64,000 nucleotides of DNA. It comes from Panagrolaimus kolymaensis. Taxonomy: Eukaryota > Nematoda > Chromadorea > Rhabditida > Panagrolaimidae. Under the pieces are notes generated by a model, which made no database searches, had not been told where the DNA came from, and worked only from the letters and a program-made list of their open reading frames with translations. Below, one piece after another: positions 32,264 through 44,200 of the stretch. Location: assembly GCA_028622995.1 (NCBI GenBank), contig JAJQJQ010000011.1, positions 1,426,001-1,490,000 on the forward strand, read 5' to 3'. A program made the position numbers and the translations under genes. The stretch's first letter is position 1. Each line of letters starts with the position of its first letter.

Positions 32264-33223
32264 CAGTAAATAAAATACAAAGAACTTTAGCCAATGACAT
32301 TTTTACTCTAAATCAAAATATTTAAATTTCCATAGCGGCATACATCTATTTTTATGTGTTGTTTTTTAAAGTTAGCTTACTCATAGAGGTAATTGGGGGT
32401 GGAGAAAACGATTTTTATAGCCAAAATATGCGTTAACTTTGCTCTATCGCTCTCCGGGACATTGTTACCCCGCCCGATTTTTCGGTTTGAAGGAATAACG
32501 ATATGTATCCCTCTATTTTTTTTACAGATTCGTAAATGCGACGAAAAATTGACCCTAGAGAGCCCTCTAATATCAACAAAATTGCGAGAAATAAAAAAAA
32601 TCATAAATTTCGGTTAGCAGATCGGGCGTTCTCATTCCTAAAACAGCCGCACCCCTCGCTTCGCTCGGGGTGCGGCGGGATAAGTTTTTTTCTGCTTTAA
32701 TGTTTTTATACAATTTATTAAGCTTTAAAATTAAAGATTTTTATAACATTGTTGCTTGATATTTCTGTTATTCCGCAATCCCCCAAATAAGTCACAAAAA
32801 ATCATAAATCTTGATTTGATTAGTAGAGTAGCATCGGCGAAGAGGAGAGAGATCATTTCAATTTGGACTTACATTTAACAATTGTTTTTTTTTTTTTGCT
32901 GTACCAAATGTTTCATGGCTTGTTCATATCCTTGAAGTTGATACTGTTTATATTATCCTGTTTTATAGTGACTGTTGAAAAAGAGTAATGGGTTTACGCA
33001 GGTGTGAAATAACAAACAATGACTTTAAATTTTTATGAGAAGAATTTATGCTTCTTTTTTACATGTTTTAATTTGTAAAAACATAACAACTTTTTTTATT
33101 GCGAAAATAAAAAAGCTTTAATAATAATAAGGTATTGTTCGATTATGGCATATATTTTTTTATTGTTTTAACTTTTCTTTGAAATGGAATCAAAACAAAA
33201 ACTTTAATCATTTACAAAATTCT
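32264..33223. other. Intergenic with a GC-rich hairpin
   Basis: No gene supported. The 32390-32640 part is less AT-rich than its surroundings, with open frames on both strands but no motif. It ends in the hairpin at 32646-32676. Confidence 0.5.
32646..32676. repeat. GC-rich 10-bp hairpin
   Basis: GCCGCACCCC (32646-32655) pairs exactly with GGGGTGCGGC (32667-32676) around an 11-nt loop. The 11-mer ACAGCCGCACC at its start also ends the arms of the inverted repeat at 30691-31259, suggesting a shared repeat family. No coding context. Confidence 0.7.
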
Positions 33224-35253
33224 TTAAACACTTTTTACATTGGGTGACATAAATTTAAACATAAAATAAATAGTTATCAAACTAGCAAAAGCACTTGCAA
33301 GCATCATTGCAAATACGTCTAAACAAAAATATTCAATTACGGTAACTTCTGAAACTTTCATATGTAAGATATCGGTTAAATCTGGAAAGGCTGCAGCCAT
33401 TTCAATTCTTTTAACAAAATTATCTTTAGGTTTTTCGGGTCGTGAAGTTAAAATGGATGAAATTTGTTTTGCTTTAGCAGAATACATTGGATTTTTAAGA
33501 ATTTCATTTAGAGCATTGGTAATTTTTTCGAGAGAAAGATCGCGTTTATCCAATATTGTTGCAACCCCATTTCTTTGTGCACATTCTGTATTGTATCCTT
33601 GATCTGCAAATAGAGGGATGGAAACTAGAGGTTTGCCGGCATATGATGCTTCTATGAACGAATTCAATCCCATGTGGGAGATGAAAGCTTTGACACGTGA
33701 ATCATCTAAAATTGAAACCGAATGATTAAAATAAAATCATGTATACTTTAAACTTTTATTGTTCGTCTTTTTCTCTCTCAAAGTGCAAAATGTATAAAAA
33801 AAATGCTGCTGTTAAGAAAGTTATGAGACAGAAAAAAAAAGACAATCAAACAACGCTTATCAAAATGAAGCACTCTAAGCTGTCGCAGCCCTCACAAGTT
33901 TTTAATGCTGATGACTGATTGATAAGAGAATCTTCATTTCATGGTGGTCCGGCTTCTAAAAGTGCAAAATGAAACTTACAAAGGAGACTCGTTTGTGGAA
34001 GCCATAAAGTTGTTTCGACATTTGAAAAATTACTCAAAACCATATCATCTGGTTCATCATATTTCCAAAGAAAAGTATATTCAGGAAAACGGGCAAATGC
34101 ATTGAGAAAATTGAGTTTTTGTTCAATGGTTAGCATTCCTGATTTTGCATTGGAACCAAATGAAAAAATAACTGTACCATTTGAGCGAAGGGAAAGAATT
34201 TGTTCAAATTCCTAAAAAAAATTCACTTTTGTACATAATTGAGAATTCAGCAGCCACAAGAAAAATCAAGATTACTTTTTCAAGAGGTTTGGGTTTGGTT
34301 AAAGCAATTCCACCAATATATTGGATTTTAGCTGAGATCGGTTTAGGTAAATCAAGGATTTCATTTGTATTTATAAAAACATAAGTCATTTTTCTCATTA
34401 AATATGCCAAAGATGGAAAGTTTTCATAACGAGATGAGAAAACTTTTTGCTAAAATTTCGTGCTATTTTAAAATTTGATTTTAGGTTGAAGAAAAAAACA
34501 ACATACTTCACCATCAAATAAAATATTTAAATTAAACCAAGTATAAAATATAAATTTTAAATTTTCCCATCGATCTGTAAGAGATAATCTTCCACCAACT
34601 TTCGTTGGATTCATATCATCAGTAATATACGATGGATGACCATTAATTCCAAGTAAAGCCGATGTGTAAAACATGAGAGGAGTAGCAAAAACACCGGTGG
34701 TAGCACGAATTCCAAGAATGTGTGCAATACCAAACGCACAACCATCCCAACAACTTGAAACTAAAACATCATAATCATTGGCTTTTAATTGTTTCATTAA
34801 TTGAGTATTTGAAACAAGCTCCTCGCAAAAAGCTGAACGAGTTTCAAGAAATGCATCATCAAAAAATGAAATCCTTCCTTTGGTAACAGCATTTTGCATG
34901 TGACCCATTTTAAACCATGGAGAATTTTCCATTTCAATCCTCCAAATATTTTTTGCTTTATTTGTTCCATTCATTTTGACATTGGAATTCCAAACTTGTA
35001 TTATCAAATCCTATAACATTTTTTTGTTTGTTTATTAGGTAAACGAAAATGAAAATTTTGTGTTGCTTTAAATTGTATCGTCAAATAAACTTACAACTTT
35101 ATGGCCTTTTTCCACTAATGTATCCACCACGGATCCAATATGTTGAACATGGCTCATACCCAAAGCTGTTTGATATACCAAAATTCTTAGGCTTTGAACA
35201 TTTGAAATAAAAATAAAAAAACAAAAAATAGCAGAAATAAAATATCCTTTCAT
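33224..35253 (-). CDS. UDP-glycosyltransferase (UGT), ER membrane
   Basis: Five exons on the minus strand: 35095-35253, 34507-35010, 34276-34449, 33980-34211, 33224-33705; 516 aa, normal for the family. It conjugates sugars from UDP-sugars to small lipophilic molecules (detoxification, steroid and dietary compounds). Features: signal peptide (MKGYFISAIFCFFIFISNVQS), the RILVYQ...GMSHVQHIGSVVDTL acceptor-domain start, VIFSFGSNA, and the donor-sugar signature starting FISHMGLNSFIEA and running through GKPLVSIPLFADQGYN. A C-terminal membrane anchor is followed by the short basic tail KFMSPNVKSV. In most UGTs the signature reads FxxHGG; here the first Gly is Met368 while the His and the DQ pair are kept. 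It lies divergent to the coiled-coil gene. Confidence 0.9.
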
Positions 35254-36260
35254 TTTTTACTTATAATCAAAATCAAACAAAAAGACAAAACACAAAAATG
35301 AAATGTTAAATTTTTATGTTGATGAACTTCAAGCAGTCGAGGTGGGCTAACTACTTATATGCAGCAGTCGTTTTTTTTATTCTTAATTTTAGACTCTTAT
35401 CTGCTATCGACGTCCCCGTCTCCATCTTACCTACCGACCACCCATGGAGAAATAAAACGATATTATTTCTTTTCTTCCGACTGATAAGCAAGTGTAAAAA
35501 TCAAAAAAGGGCATTGAAAATAAAAACAGCTATGTAGACAATGAAATTTTAACACAATAAATTTATTGATAGAAATAAAAAAAAACTGTAGCTAAAACAC
35601 GAGATTGTCACATGTATGTACGTACGTAGTATTCAAGTAAAAATTTTACAACTTTTAAAAGATAAATCATCAGCGACGTTCAATTGAATGTTCACAATGG
35701 CAAACAATGATTTTAGATAATGATTTTTATATTTTGCCCTTTTTCTTTATAAAAAAAAGTTATTTTGAAAGTACATAACAAAAATCACAGTAAAGCAACG
35801 AAATTTGTCAAAAAAAAAGACAAGCAATTTACAAGCAAACTAGGCTTTTTCGTTTAATTTATCAGTAGTGTAAATACAAATATGTTTATCCCAATTAAAA
35901 GGTTGATACCCAGGAATACTCTAATCATATAAATATCAGCATTAAGAAACCAACGTTAATCAATTTTGGTAAATTTTTTTCAAACCAAGCAAAAAGTAAA
36001 ATTTCAAATACATGCTATATTTTACCACGAAATGCTCTTCGCTAACTGTCTTTAGCAAATATTTTTTTCTCGCATCCTTTTTTTCTTCCATCGACGAAGA
36101 AAACTTTGAATGTCAAAAACTTCATCGCTCTTTCATGTTTCATTTTCATCCCAAACTTTGATTTTATCTTTCATCCGTGCTTTTTTTTGTTCGTGATTAT
36201 TTATATTTGTTTTTGAATTTTTTGTGTGAAACCTTTTTTATTTTTAGAATCTTTTCAAAA
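35254..36260. other. Divergent promoter region, UGT and coiled-coil gene
   Basis: 1 kb with no coding exon; it should contain both promoters. Confidence 0.5.
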
Positions 36261-37999
36261 ATGGGGAACGTTTTTTCTCTTCTTTTCCATGATGATGATA
36301 AGAAAATACTTGGAGCTGAAGTCGTTACTTTGCAAGCAAAGGTTGGTTTTTTGGTTAACTTTTTTTTGTTATTCTAAATTTTCTCATTTTAGATTTCCGA
36401 ACTTCAACTCAAACAAGATGCTGATCGCCATGCTCGTGATGAAGAAAAGAACATTCTTAAAGCTTCTCTTGGTGAAAAAGAACAACTCGTCGCCGATTTG
36501 CAACAGAAACTTCAAAGTTCTACTGAAACAATCAAAGCTGTTGATTCCAAAGTTGCTGAATTAAAAGAGAAGCATGAATCTGAACTTCGAGCTCTTGGTG
36601 ATGAAAAGAATGCCTTTGAAGCAAAAAGTGTTGAACTTAAGCAGCTCATTGATGATTTGGAACAAAAGCATGAAGCTGAACGTCATTCACTTGTTGAAAA
36701 TATGAAAATGCTTGGTGCTGAAATCGTTACTTTGCAAGCAAAGGTTAGTTTTTTGGTTAACTTTTTTTTGTTATTCTAAATTAACCAATTTTTAGGTTTA
36801 CGAACTTCAACTCAAACAAGATGCTGATCTTCATGCTCATAATGAAAAAGCGAACATTCTTGAAGCTTCTCTTGCTGAAAAAGAACAACTCGTCACCGAT
36901 TTGCAGCAGAAGCTTCAAAGTTCTACCGAAACAATCAAAGCTGTTGATTCCAAAGTTGCTGAATTAGAAGAGAAGCATGAATCTGAACTTCGAACTCTTG
37001 GTGATGAAAAAAATGCCCTTGCAGCAAAAGGTATTGAACTTAAGCAGCTCATTGATGATTTGGAACAAAAGCATGAAGCTGAACGTCATTCACTTGTTGA
37101 AAATATGAAAATGCTTGGTGCTGAAATCGTTACTTTACAAGCAAAGGTTAGTTTTTTTGATTAAATTTTTTTGTTAACTTTTTGTTCTAAATTTTCTCAT
37201 TTTCAGGTTTCCGAACTTCAACTCAAAAAAGATGCTGATCGTCAGGCTCGTGATGAAGAAAAGAACGTTCTTGAAGCTTCTCGTGCTGAAAAAGAACAAC
37301 TCGTCACCGATTTGCAACAGACACTTCAAAAGTCTACCGAAACAACCAAAGCTCTCGACACCAAACTTGCTGAATTAGAAGAGAAGCATCAGTCTCAACT
37401 TAGAACTCTTGGTGATGAAAAGAATGTCCTTGAAGCGGAAAGCATGGAACTTAAGCAGCTCAATGATGATTTAAAACAAAAGCATGAAGCTGAACGTCAT
37501 TCACTTGATGAAGATAAGAAAATGCTTGGAGCTGAAATCGTTACTTTGCAAGCAAAGGTTAGTTTTTTGGTTAACTTTTTTTTGTTATTCTAAATTTTCT
37601 TATTTTCAGATTTCCGAACTTCAACTCAATCAAGATGCTGATCGCCATGCTCGTGATGAAGAAAAGAACATCCTTGAAGCTTCTCTTGCTGAAAAAGAAC
37701 AACTCGTCGCCGATTTGCAACAGAAACTTCAAAGTTCTACCGAAACAACCAAAGCTTTTAATGCTAAAGTTTTTGAAATGGAAGAGAAGCATGAATCTGA
37801 ACTTCGAGCTCTTGGGGATGAAAAGAAAATTTTGGACTCTACATTAGCCAAGCTAAAAAAGAAATATGAAGCTGATCTTCGGTCTCATCAAGGTGAAAAG
37901 AAATCGTTTGAAGTTGAAAGACATGAACTCAAGCAAGCCATCGCTAACTTGGAACAAAAACACGAAGATGATCGTTTATCTCTCGAAGCAAAGCTTTAA
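36261..37999 (+). CDS. Coiled-coil protein built from tandemly duplicated exons, myristoylation-type N-terminus
   Basis: Five phase-0 exons: 36261-36341, 36393-36743, 36796-37146, 37207-37557, 37610-37999; 507 aa. Exons 2, 3 and 4 are each exactly 351 nt (117 aa), and exon 5 starts as a fourth copy with a diverged C-terminal part. The ~52-60 bp introns are near-identical too, so exon plus intron was duplicated as a ~403-411 bp unit. Each unit begins (I/V)(S/Y)ELQL and ends LGAEIVTLQAK; exon 1 ends with the same LGAEVVTLQAK. The sequence is Glu/Lys/Leu/Gln-rich with heptad spacing throughout (KEQLV.DLQQ, AELEEKHESEL, LKQLIDDLEQKHEAERHSL), so a long rod is expected. MGNVFS is a good N-myristoylation signal. 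I recognise no known family. AATAAA at 38018. Confidence 0.85.
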
Positions 38000-38071
38000 C
38001 TCTTGTCTTTTCTTTGTAATAAATTTTCATTATTGTTTTTATTATTATTATTTTAAATATTAAATAAATAT

Positions 38072-38263
38072 ATGTTTAATTATGTGTCTTATTGTGTTGG
38101 ATGTATCATTTTAGTCGCACTTAGCGTTGAATACAGAGCCTGGAATCCATTAGCATTCTTTGTCGCTTTATTTTTTTCCTATCATTGCAAAACAACTCTC
38201 ATAACATTTTTCCAAATTGAATCATATTTTTTCGGTTATTTTGAAGAAGAAAACTTCAAATAA
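38072..38263 (+). CDS. Doubtful small hydrophobic ORF
   Basis: A 63-aa frame starting 72 bp after the coiled-coil stop. It has two hydrophobic segments (YCVGCIILVALSV and PLAFFVALFFSY) and a C-terminal acidic end. The start lies in AT-rich sequence after the poly(A) signal of the previous gene. It could be a small membrane protein or chance; I recognise no family. Confidence 0.2.
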   Translation: MFNYVSYCVGCIILVALSVEYRAWNPLAFFVALFFSYHCKTTLITFFQIESYFFGYFEEENFK

Positions 38264-41200
38264 AGTTACGCGAGTTTACTCATCTCAGACAAATTTGTTA
38301 TAAAAGACAGCGCTAAAAATTCTTTTGTTAAACACAATTTTGTTTCTTTTGCTTCACTCATTTAATATTCCACTATCCTTGGAATTCTTTTTCAACGAAA
38401 TGGAAAATAATAAAGAAAAAATGATTGAGTTTTAGAGATCGTAGGAGTGGCATGTCTGCGATATTTTTGTTTGACACCATTTTCACGTGACTACTTACTG
38501 TATTAAAATTTTCTTTTCTAGGAAAGATGAATTTTACGTAGTTGCTTAGTTTTTAGCATAACAGCCAAAAACCGATAAATATTTTCTAAATCGAAACAAA
38601 AAACACAGTTTACTTACTTTTGAAATATATGTAGCTTCACTTGCAATCATGCAAAATCTCGATGATGAGGATTTCTTCTTTATTTTTCTATTTTTCTAAT
38701 CTTACTAACCAAAGTTCTTTGGCTTCATTTACACGTTGTTAAATTAGTTAGTCATTGTTATTTTTTACAATAAAAAAGGAAGAGAAACATACAATTTCTA
38801 ATTTTATTTTGAATAAAATTACTCATTTCTTTTGCTATTCCAGAATATAAATAACAAAAACAAAATGGTTTCATTACTTTGATGCAACAAGGATTTTTCA
38901 TAGTTTGTTTTTATTAATAATTATTTTGAGGTTTTAAATATTTTGATTTATGCACATTCATTCTTGGGGCGTTTGAATCTTCATGAATGTGGGAAAAATT
39001 GAGTTTAAAGATTTTGGTGAGCAGAAAAATTTTCAAGGTTTTTATTTTATAAGTTTACAAATTCCATTAAAAGTTTTGTTTACCTACAATTTAATTTTTT
39101 CTAAAAAAGCTATCAAATTTGCTGCCGCTTGCGATTTCAATAAAAACTTTAGTGGATTATTTATATTTCAATATCAAAAAAATAAACAGAAAACTTTAAA
39201 AATCAGATAAGTTTTTTTTTTCAGAGAAACTTCTTTTTTTTTGTAATGATGGATGCTTCAATTCATAAGGGGATAATCATCCATTACCAACAACCAAATG
39301 ATCGCATATCAAGATAAAAAAATCTTCTTCCATGAAAGTTGAAAAGCCATTATGTTTTGAAACTTTCAAACTTTTTTTTGTTTTTTTATTTTTGATGCAT
39401 GCATCATTGGTTTCATCATACACCACCATTTCATTGTTTTGTTTTTTGATTCTCTTTGACGTTTACTTTTTAAATTAATTTTCAATCATTCCCATGAGAG
39501 AAACAAAAAAAAATCAACTTTTAATTTAGAGATTAAACTTTTTCCTTTCAAAACGTTTTTTAAATCCAATATCTAAAATTACACCGATAGAATTTGCAAA
39601 AACAAAAATTGCAATGTTTTTTTGTTGTTGTTTTAAATTTTTTTTTGTGGATGACGAAGGAGAAGCTTTTTGAAAAAGCTGAGGCCTTATTACCTCTTCT
39701 AAAATAAAATAGAGAGAAAGAAAGGCCGCAGCTGTTTAACACTCAAAAGCAAAGCCTTTTTATCCTTGATTAAATTTAAACGGAAAAATAAAAATAATGG
39801 ATAACACAGAAAAAAAGTGTGAAAAAAATGTTTTTCTTTTTCTTCTTCTCCATTTTTGTGTTTTCGGTTATTTCTTGTTTATTGCAAAAGCGCCATTTTT
39901 CTTTATTTTTTGGATGAAGAATACTTATCGAATATGAATTTTCACTGAATGAATGAATGATTACTGTAATTAAGTGGGCTTAAACCAAACTAAATTTGGA
40001 TGCACTTATGTTTAAATAAAAAGTATGGGATCCTGTAGCGAAACCAAAAAAATAAAGCGGAGGAACGAACAACACCCAACAACTTTATCCAAGTCAGACA
40101 AAAATATTTGTTTATTTTTTTATTAAAAGGTCAAAAAGTAATTTTTTAACTTTGACGAGATATAAAATTTCTTTCGGCATTTATTTATTATTTGCATACT
40201 TTTTTTGCAACTTCTTTTTTTCCACGAAATTTTTGTTTAAACAACTAACAAAAAAATTAGAAGGTTGAGCTTTAATTAATTTTTGTTCCCAAAAAAGTAT
40301 GAACTGATATTTATGACTTTATTTCTCTCTTTAGATTATCGCAGAAGGCTAAACCGGATAGAAGAAATTGCCAAAAATATGTGAGCAACCAAGTTTAAGG
40401 AATATTCATTTTTGTTTGTTTATTTTATCTGAAACTTAGAAATGGTGAAACTTGAAAAAACAAGTCATTAAATAAATTTCAATAAAAACATTATAATTAC
40501 TGTGTCAGGCCTTTGCATCTCCTTTATGAGAACCGCAACCTCCGTTAAATTATGCGTGTTTCATGATGAAAATAAATTAGCATTTTTTTTAAATCAGGGC
40601 AAAACAAAAATATTTTTTAAGTTTTTTTGTTTGCTTTTAATTTTACTTTAAATTTTTTATATCAAAAAAGAAACGTAGGTTAGTTATACATACATATTTT
40701 ATTCCCATAGTGTCATATCCTAATAAAATAAATGCAAACAAAGTACATACTTTTTTCTTTCTGATTTTAATTGCATTTTTTTTGTTGCTGGTATCTAAGG
40801 CACAACTTCTTCTCCTCTCAAAATAGTAACATCAAGATTTTTTTTGCTTTATTAAAAAAAGAAGAATATGTTATATTATTTTACTCCACTTTTATGTATT
40901 CCAAATTTTTGTTTTAAATCTAACCCAAAAAGTTACTTCTGTCAATTATTTTTTTCTAAGCTTTTGAAACTCAAATGTGGAACCATGTTTAAAATTTACG
41001 ACTACAAAAACCAAACTAAATACTTGCAACATTTAATTTTTTTCTATCACATCGTCAATTATAAAATTGTTCCTTCCGTTCGTTCATTCAACTTTTTAAC
41101 TCCTCTTCAAATTGGTTTTCATAAAAAAAAATTATTTTTATAATTCTGGTTCCGCTTTTGAAGCAGCTACCATAATCCTCTTCACTCCACTTATTTTTTT

Positions 41201-44200
41201 ATCGCGCCTCTTACATTCATATTTGTCAATAATAATTATCTATATAAAAAATTCACAAAAGAATAAATCCCAAGAAACCTTTATTGACAGAAGAATAAAA
41301 AAAAACGTAGACCTTTCATCCAAAAAATTATTTCAACAAAAAAAGATAAAACTTTTTTGCTTTTGTGTTTGAGAGTTGTCTGTTGTCTCGCCTTTTAAGC
41401 CTTTTTTCGCACTTCAATTATACTTTTTTTATTCCCAAAAAGCAGCAACACAATTTTGCCTTTTTTGATGAAAAGAAATTTTTTAAGCGGCATTTGTTCT
41501 TTCTTGTTTTTTGAAGGAACTTTTTCAAGCAGAGGCGAGAAATTCTTTGGCACAAGCCAACATGCCTGGAGTTTCGACGACGTCGTCATTGTCGTGGCTT
41601 TGAATGTTTATGAATTTTAATTATTATTATTCGAAAACTTAATTTATGCCCCTCTCCTTTTCTTTCTTTATTTTCTTCTCCATAATTTCCGTGTCATTCT
41701 TCGATAAACATTTCACAAGAAACGATTTGTTTCGAACTTTGAGCTTTTGCAAAAGAAAAATGTATGGTTGCAATGTTTATATGTTAAAAACACAAAGTTG
41801 CAAGAATCAAGAGGGTTTCCGGGTGTTTTGATAAACAAAACAAAACTTTGGTGAAAATGGTTTGATCTTTAAGATTTTCTCACATTTAAAAAGATAATTC
41901 AAACTCCATCTTTTTTGTTGAATACTAGGAGGCTACAAATTATATTTAGGTACATTGGATTATGGTATGCTGCCACACATTATCTCTGCCTTCAATAATT
42001 TTATTTTATTTTTGTCTTTAGTCTAGCCAAGTTTTTTTACACATAATAAAAGAAACAAGCATGAATGAAACCAGGATTTTCGGCTGCATTTCTTTTTTTA
42101 AGGGTCACTCATTTCAATGGGATTTTTTTTTCAAGACTATGAAGAGCTCTTGTGACCGCCAATGGATATGCTTGTAAAAAAACTTCCTCATAAAATATTT
42201 TAGCGCTCCTCTAAAAAACTATCATAATGGGTATTTTTCTTGAATACAACCTCAGTTATGTTAGTAAAGCTTTACTTAAACACTCTTTTTTTTATCTTTT
42301 AAGATGAATTATGTAGTCATAAATTTTATATTTTATCCACTAACCTCTACTTACTTTATATAAAAAAGCGGTAAATTATAGATTTAGCTCCTTTTTTGGT
42401 AATTTTTTATGTTATAAACATTGTAAAAATATGTTTTTACTTTCTTGAAATACTCGCCGACATTGCTGCACTTTTACAATTTCTTAGAGCATAAAAGAAA
42501 AAAAACATATACGATTTCATGGAAAATGGCGCGGTTGTGATCTCTAGATTTGTTTCTTAAACGATTTCTTTACGGTACATTAAATTTTACAACTCCACTC
42601 CATTTTTTAAATAAATAAATAAATGGATAAAATGAAAAAAAACACTGTTCCAAAGATTTTTTTCACATTCTGACGTTTTGACTTTAGCACCACTCTAAAT
42701 TATTTTTTGTTGAGGTCATTCCTTTAGTAAACATTAAACCAAAAAATGCGTTGCCGAAAACAAAAATAAAATGAAATCAGCTGAATTGTTTTTAACGTGT
42801 TTTTTTATTTTTATTTGAGAGCCTTTTTTGGATGGACATTAAAACTGATAAACGATATTGCTTTTCTCTGTGTTGATGGGACATTCATCCCTTGGATTTA
42901 TGGATTCCATTCCATCGTCGTTTCTTTTTTTGGCAAATTTTTTTTATTGAAGGTTTTAAAAGTTTTTTTCCATTTTTAAATTAAAACTTTTTGTTTTTAG
43001 AATAAAAAAACCTAAAAAGAGATTGCCATTCGTTGGTGGGAGCCGTAAAACGAAAAAAGCCATTTACAAAATTAGAATTTCAATCCCATGTTTTTTTTTT
43101 TGGGCGGAAAAAACATGCCTTGAAGCAGAGATTTTATTCATGTTTTTGGTTTGAAGGGTCATTTTTGTTTCCTTGTTTTAAAATTTTTTGATTCTTAGAC
43201 TTTAGCTACATTTTTTCGGCAGAAATATTTTTTTTTTTTTTTTCATGTCAGCCAAATTAAAATAAAGTGGTTTTTCCGGTTGTGCTCCTTTAGAACAAGA
43301 AAAAAAGGGTTTATTGTCAAGAAAAAAAAGCTAACCACAAAGATGAAGCCTTTCTTTTCAATTTTTTTTTGATATGCGTGTTTTAAAGTTTATTTTTTGA
43401 ATAACACAATTTATTTTTGTTTGTTTAGCTTTTTTTTATGAATGGAATAAAAATGAGTGAGTTTTTTTTTGTTGAATTAATTTTTCACACTTTCTTCTTC
43501 ATCTCGCAAATTAATATCCAAGTATTGCCCCTTCTTTTTTTTCATTCATTTTTTCTCTCTTTTTTTTAATGAGTTCATTTTGCATTTTTAGTTTGAAGCT
43601 TTTTTGCAACAAAAAAAGTTTTAAAATGGCGTACTTTCGGAATCATCATAAATAATGATGCTGCGTCAAAAAACCTTGACTTCCATTGAAACTTATAAGT
43701 TGGAAATTTTAATTTTTTCTTTTTTATTTTAATTTTTTAATTTCTCAATACCGCAGCTTTTCAAAAAAGTAACTTTCATCTTTGAAACTGTATTTTTACA
43801 GCGACAGGTGGTATTTAGAAATTCTTTTAAAAATAAAATTTAAAATCGAAAAAAAGTTTAACACGTTTTTTTTAAAGTAGTAAACATGATGTTTCTGTCA
43901 TCATCATCAAAAGCTCAAAATTAATGACATGCCGCCGGTAATAAGTAAATGGATGTCAAACAGCTGTTTTTTTTGTTGTTGATGACATATTTTGTCAGTG
44001 AACTCTCTCATTTGATGATTGCAAAAAATAAAGTTTAAAGCAATTGACTCACAACTTTAAATCTTCTTCTTTCTTTTTTTGCAAATCAAGGATCAAGTTT
44101 TTTTTCTTCATAAAGTTGAAAGCTTGAAAATAGCGAGTGCTTGTTTTTTTAAATGCTTGAATTATTTTAATTTTTCTCTTTTTTTAAAATTAAATCCATT

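Noticed and set aside
32646..32700. Helitron 3' end at the GC-rich hairpin
   Set aside because: No CTRR terminus follows the stem and no matching 5' TC end was seen.
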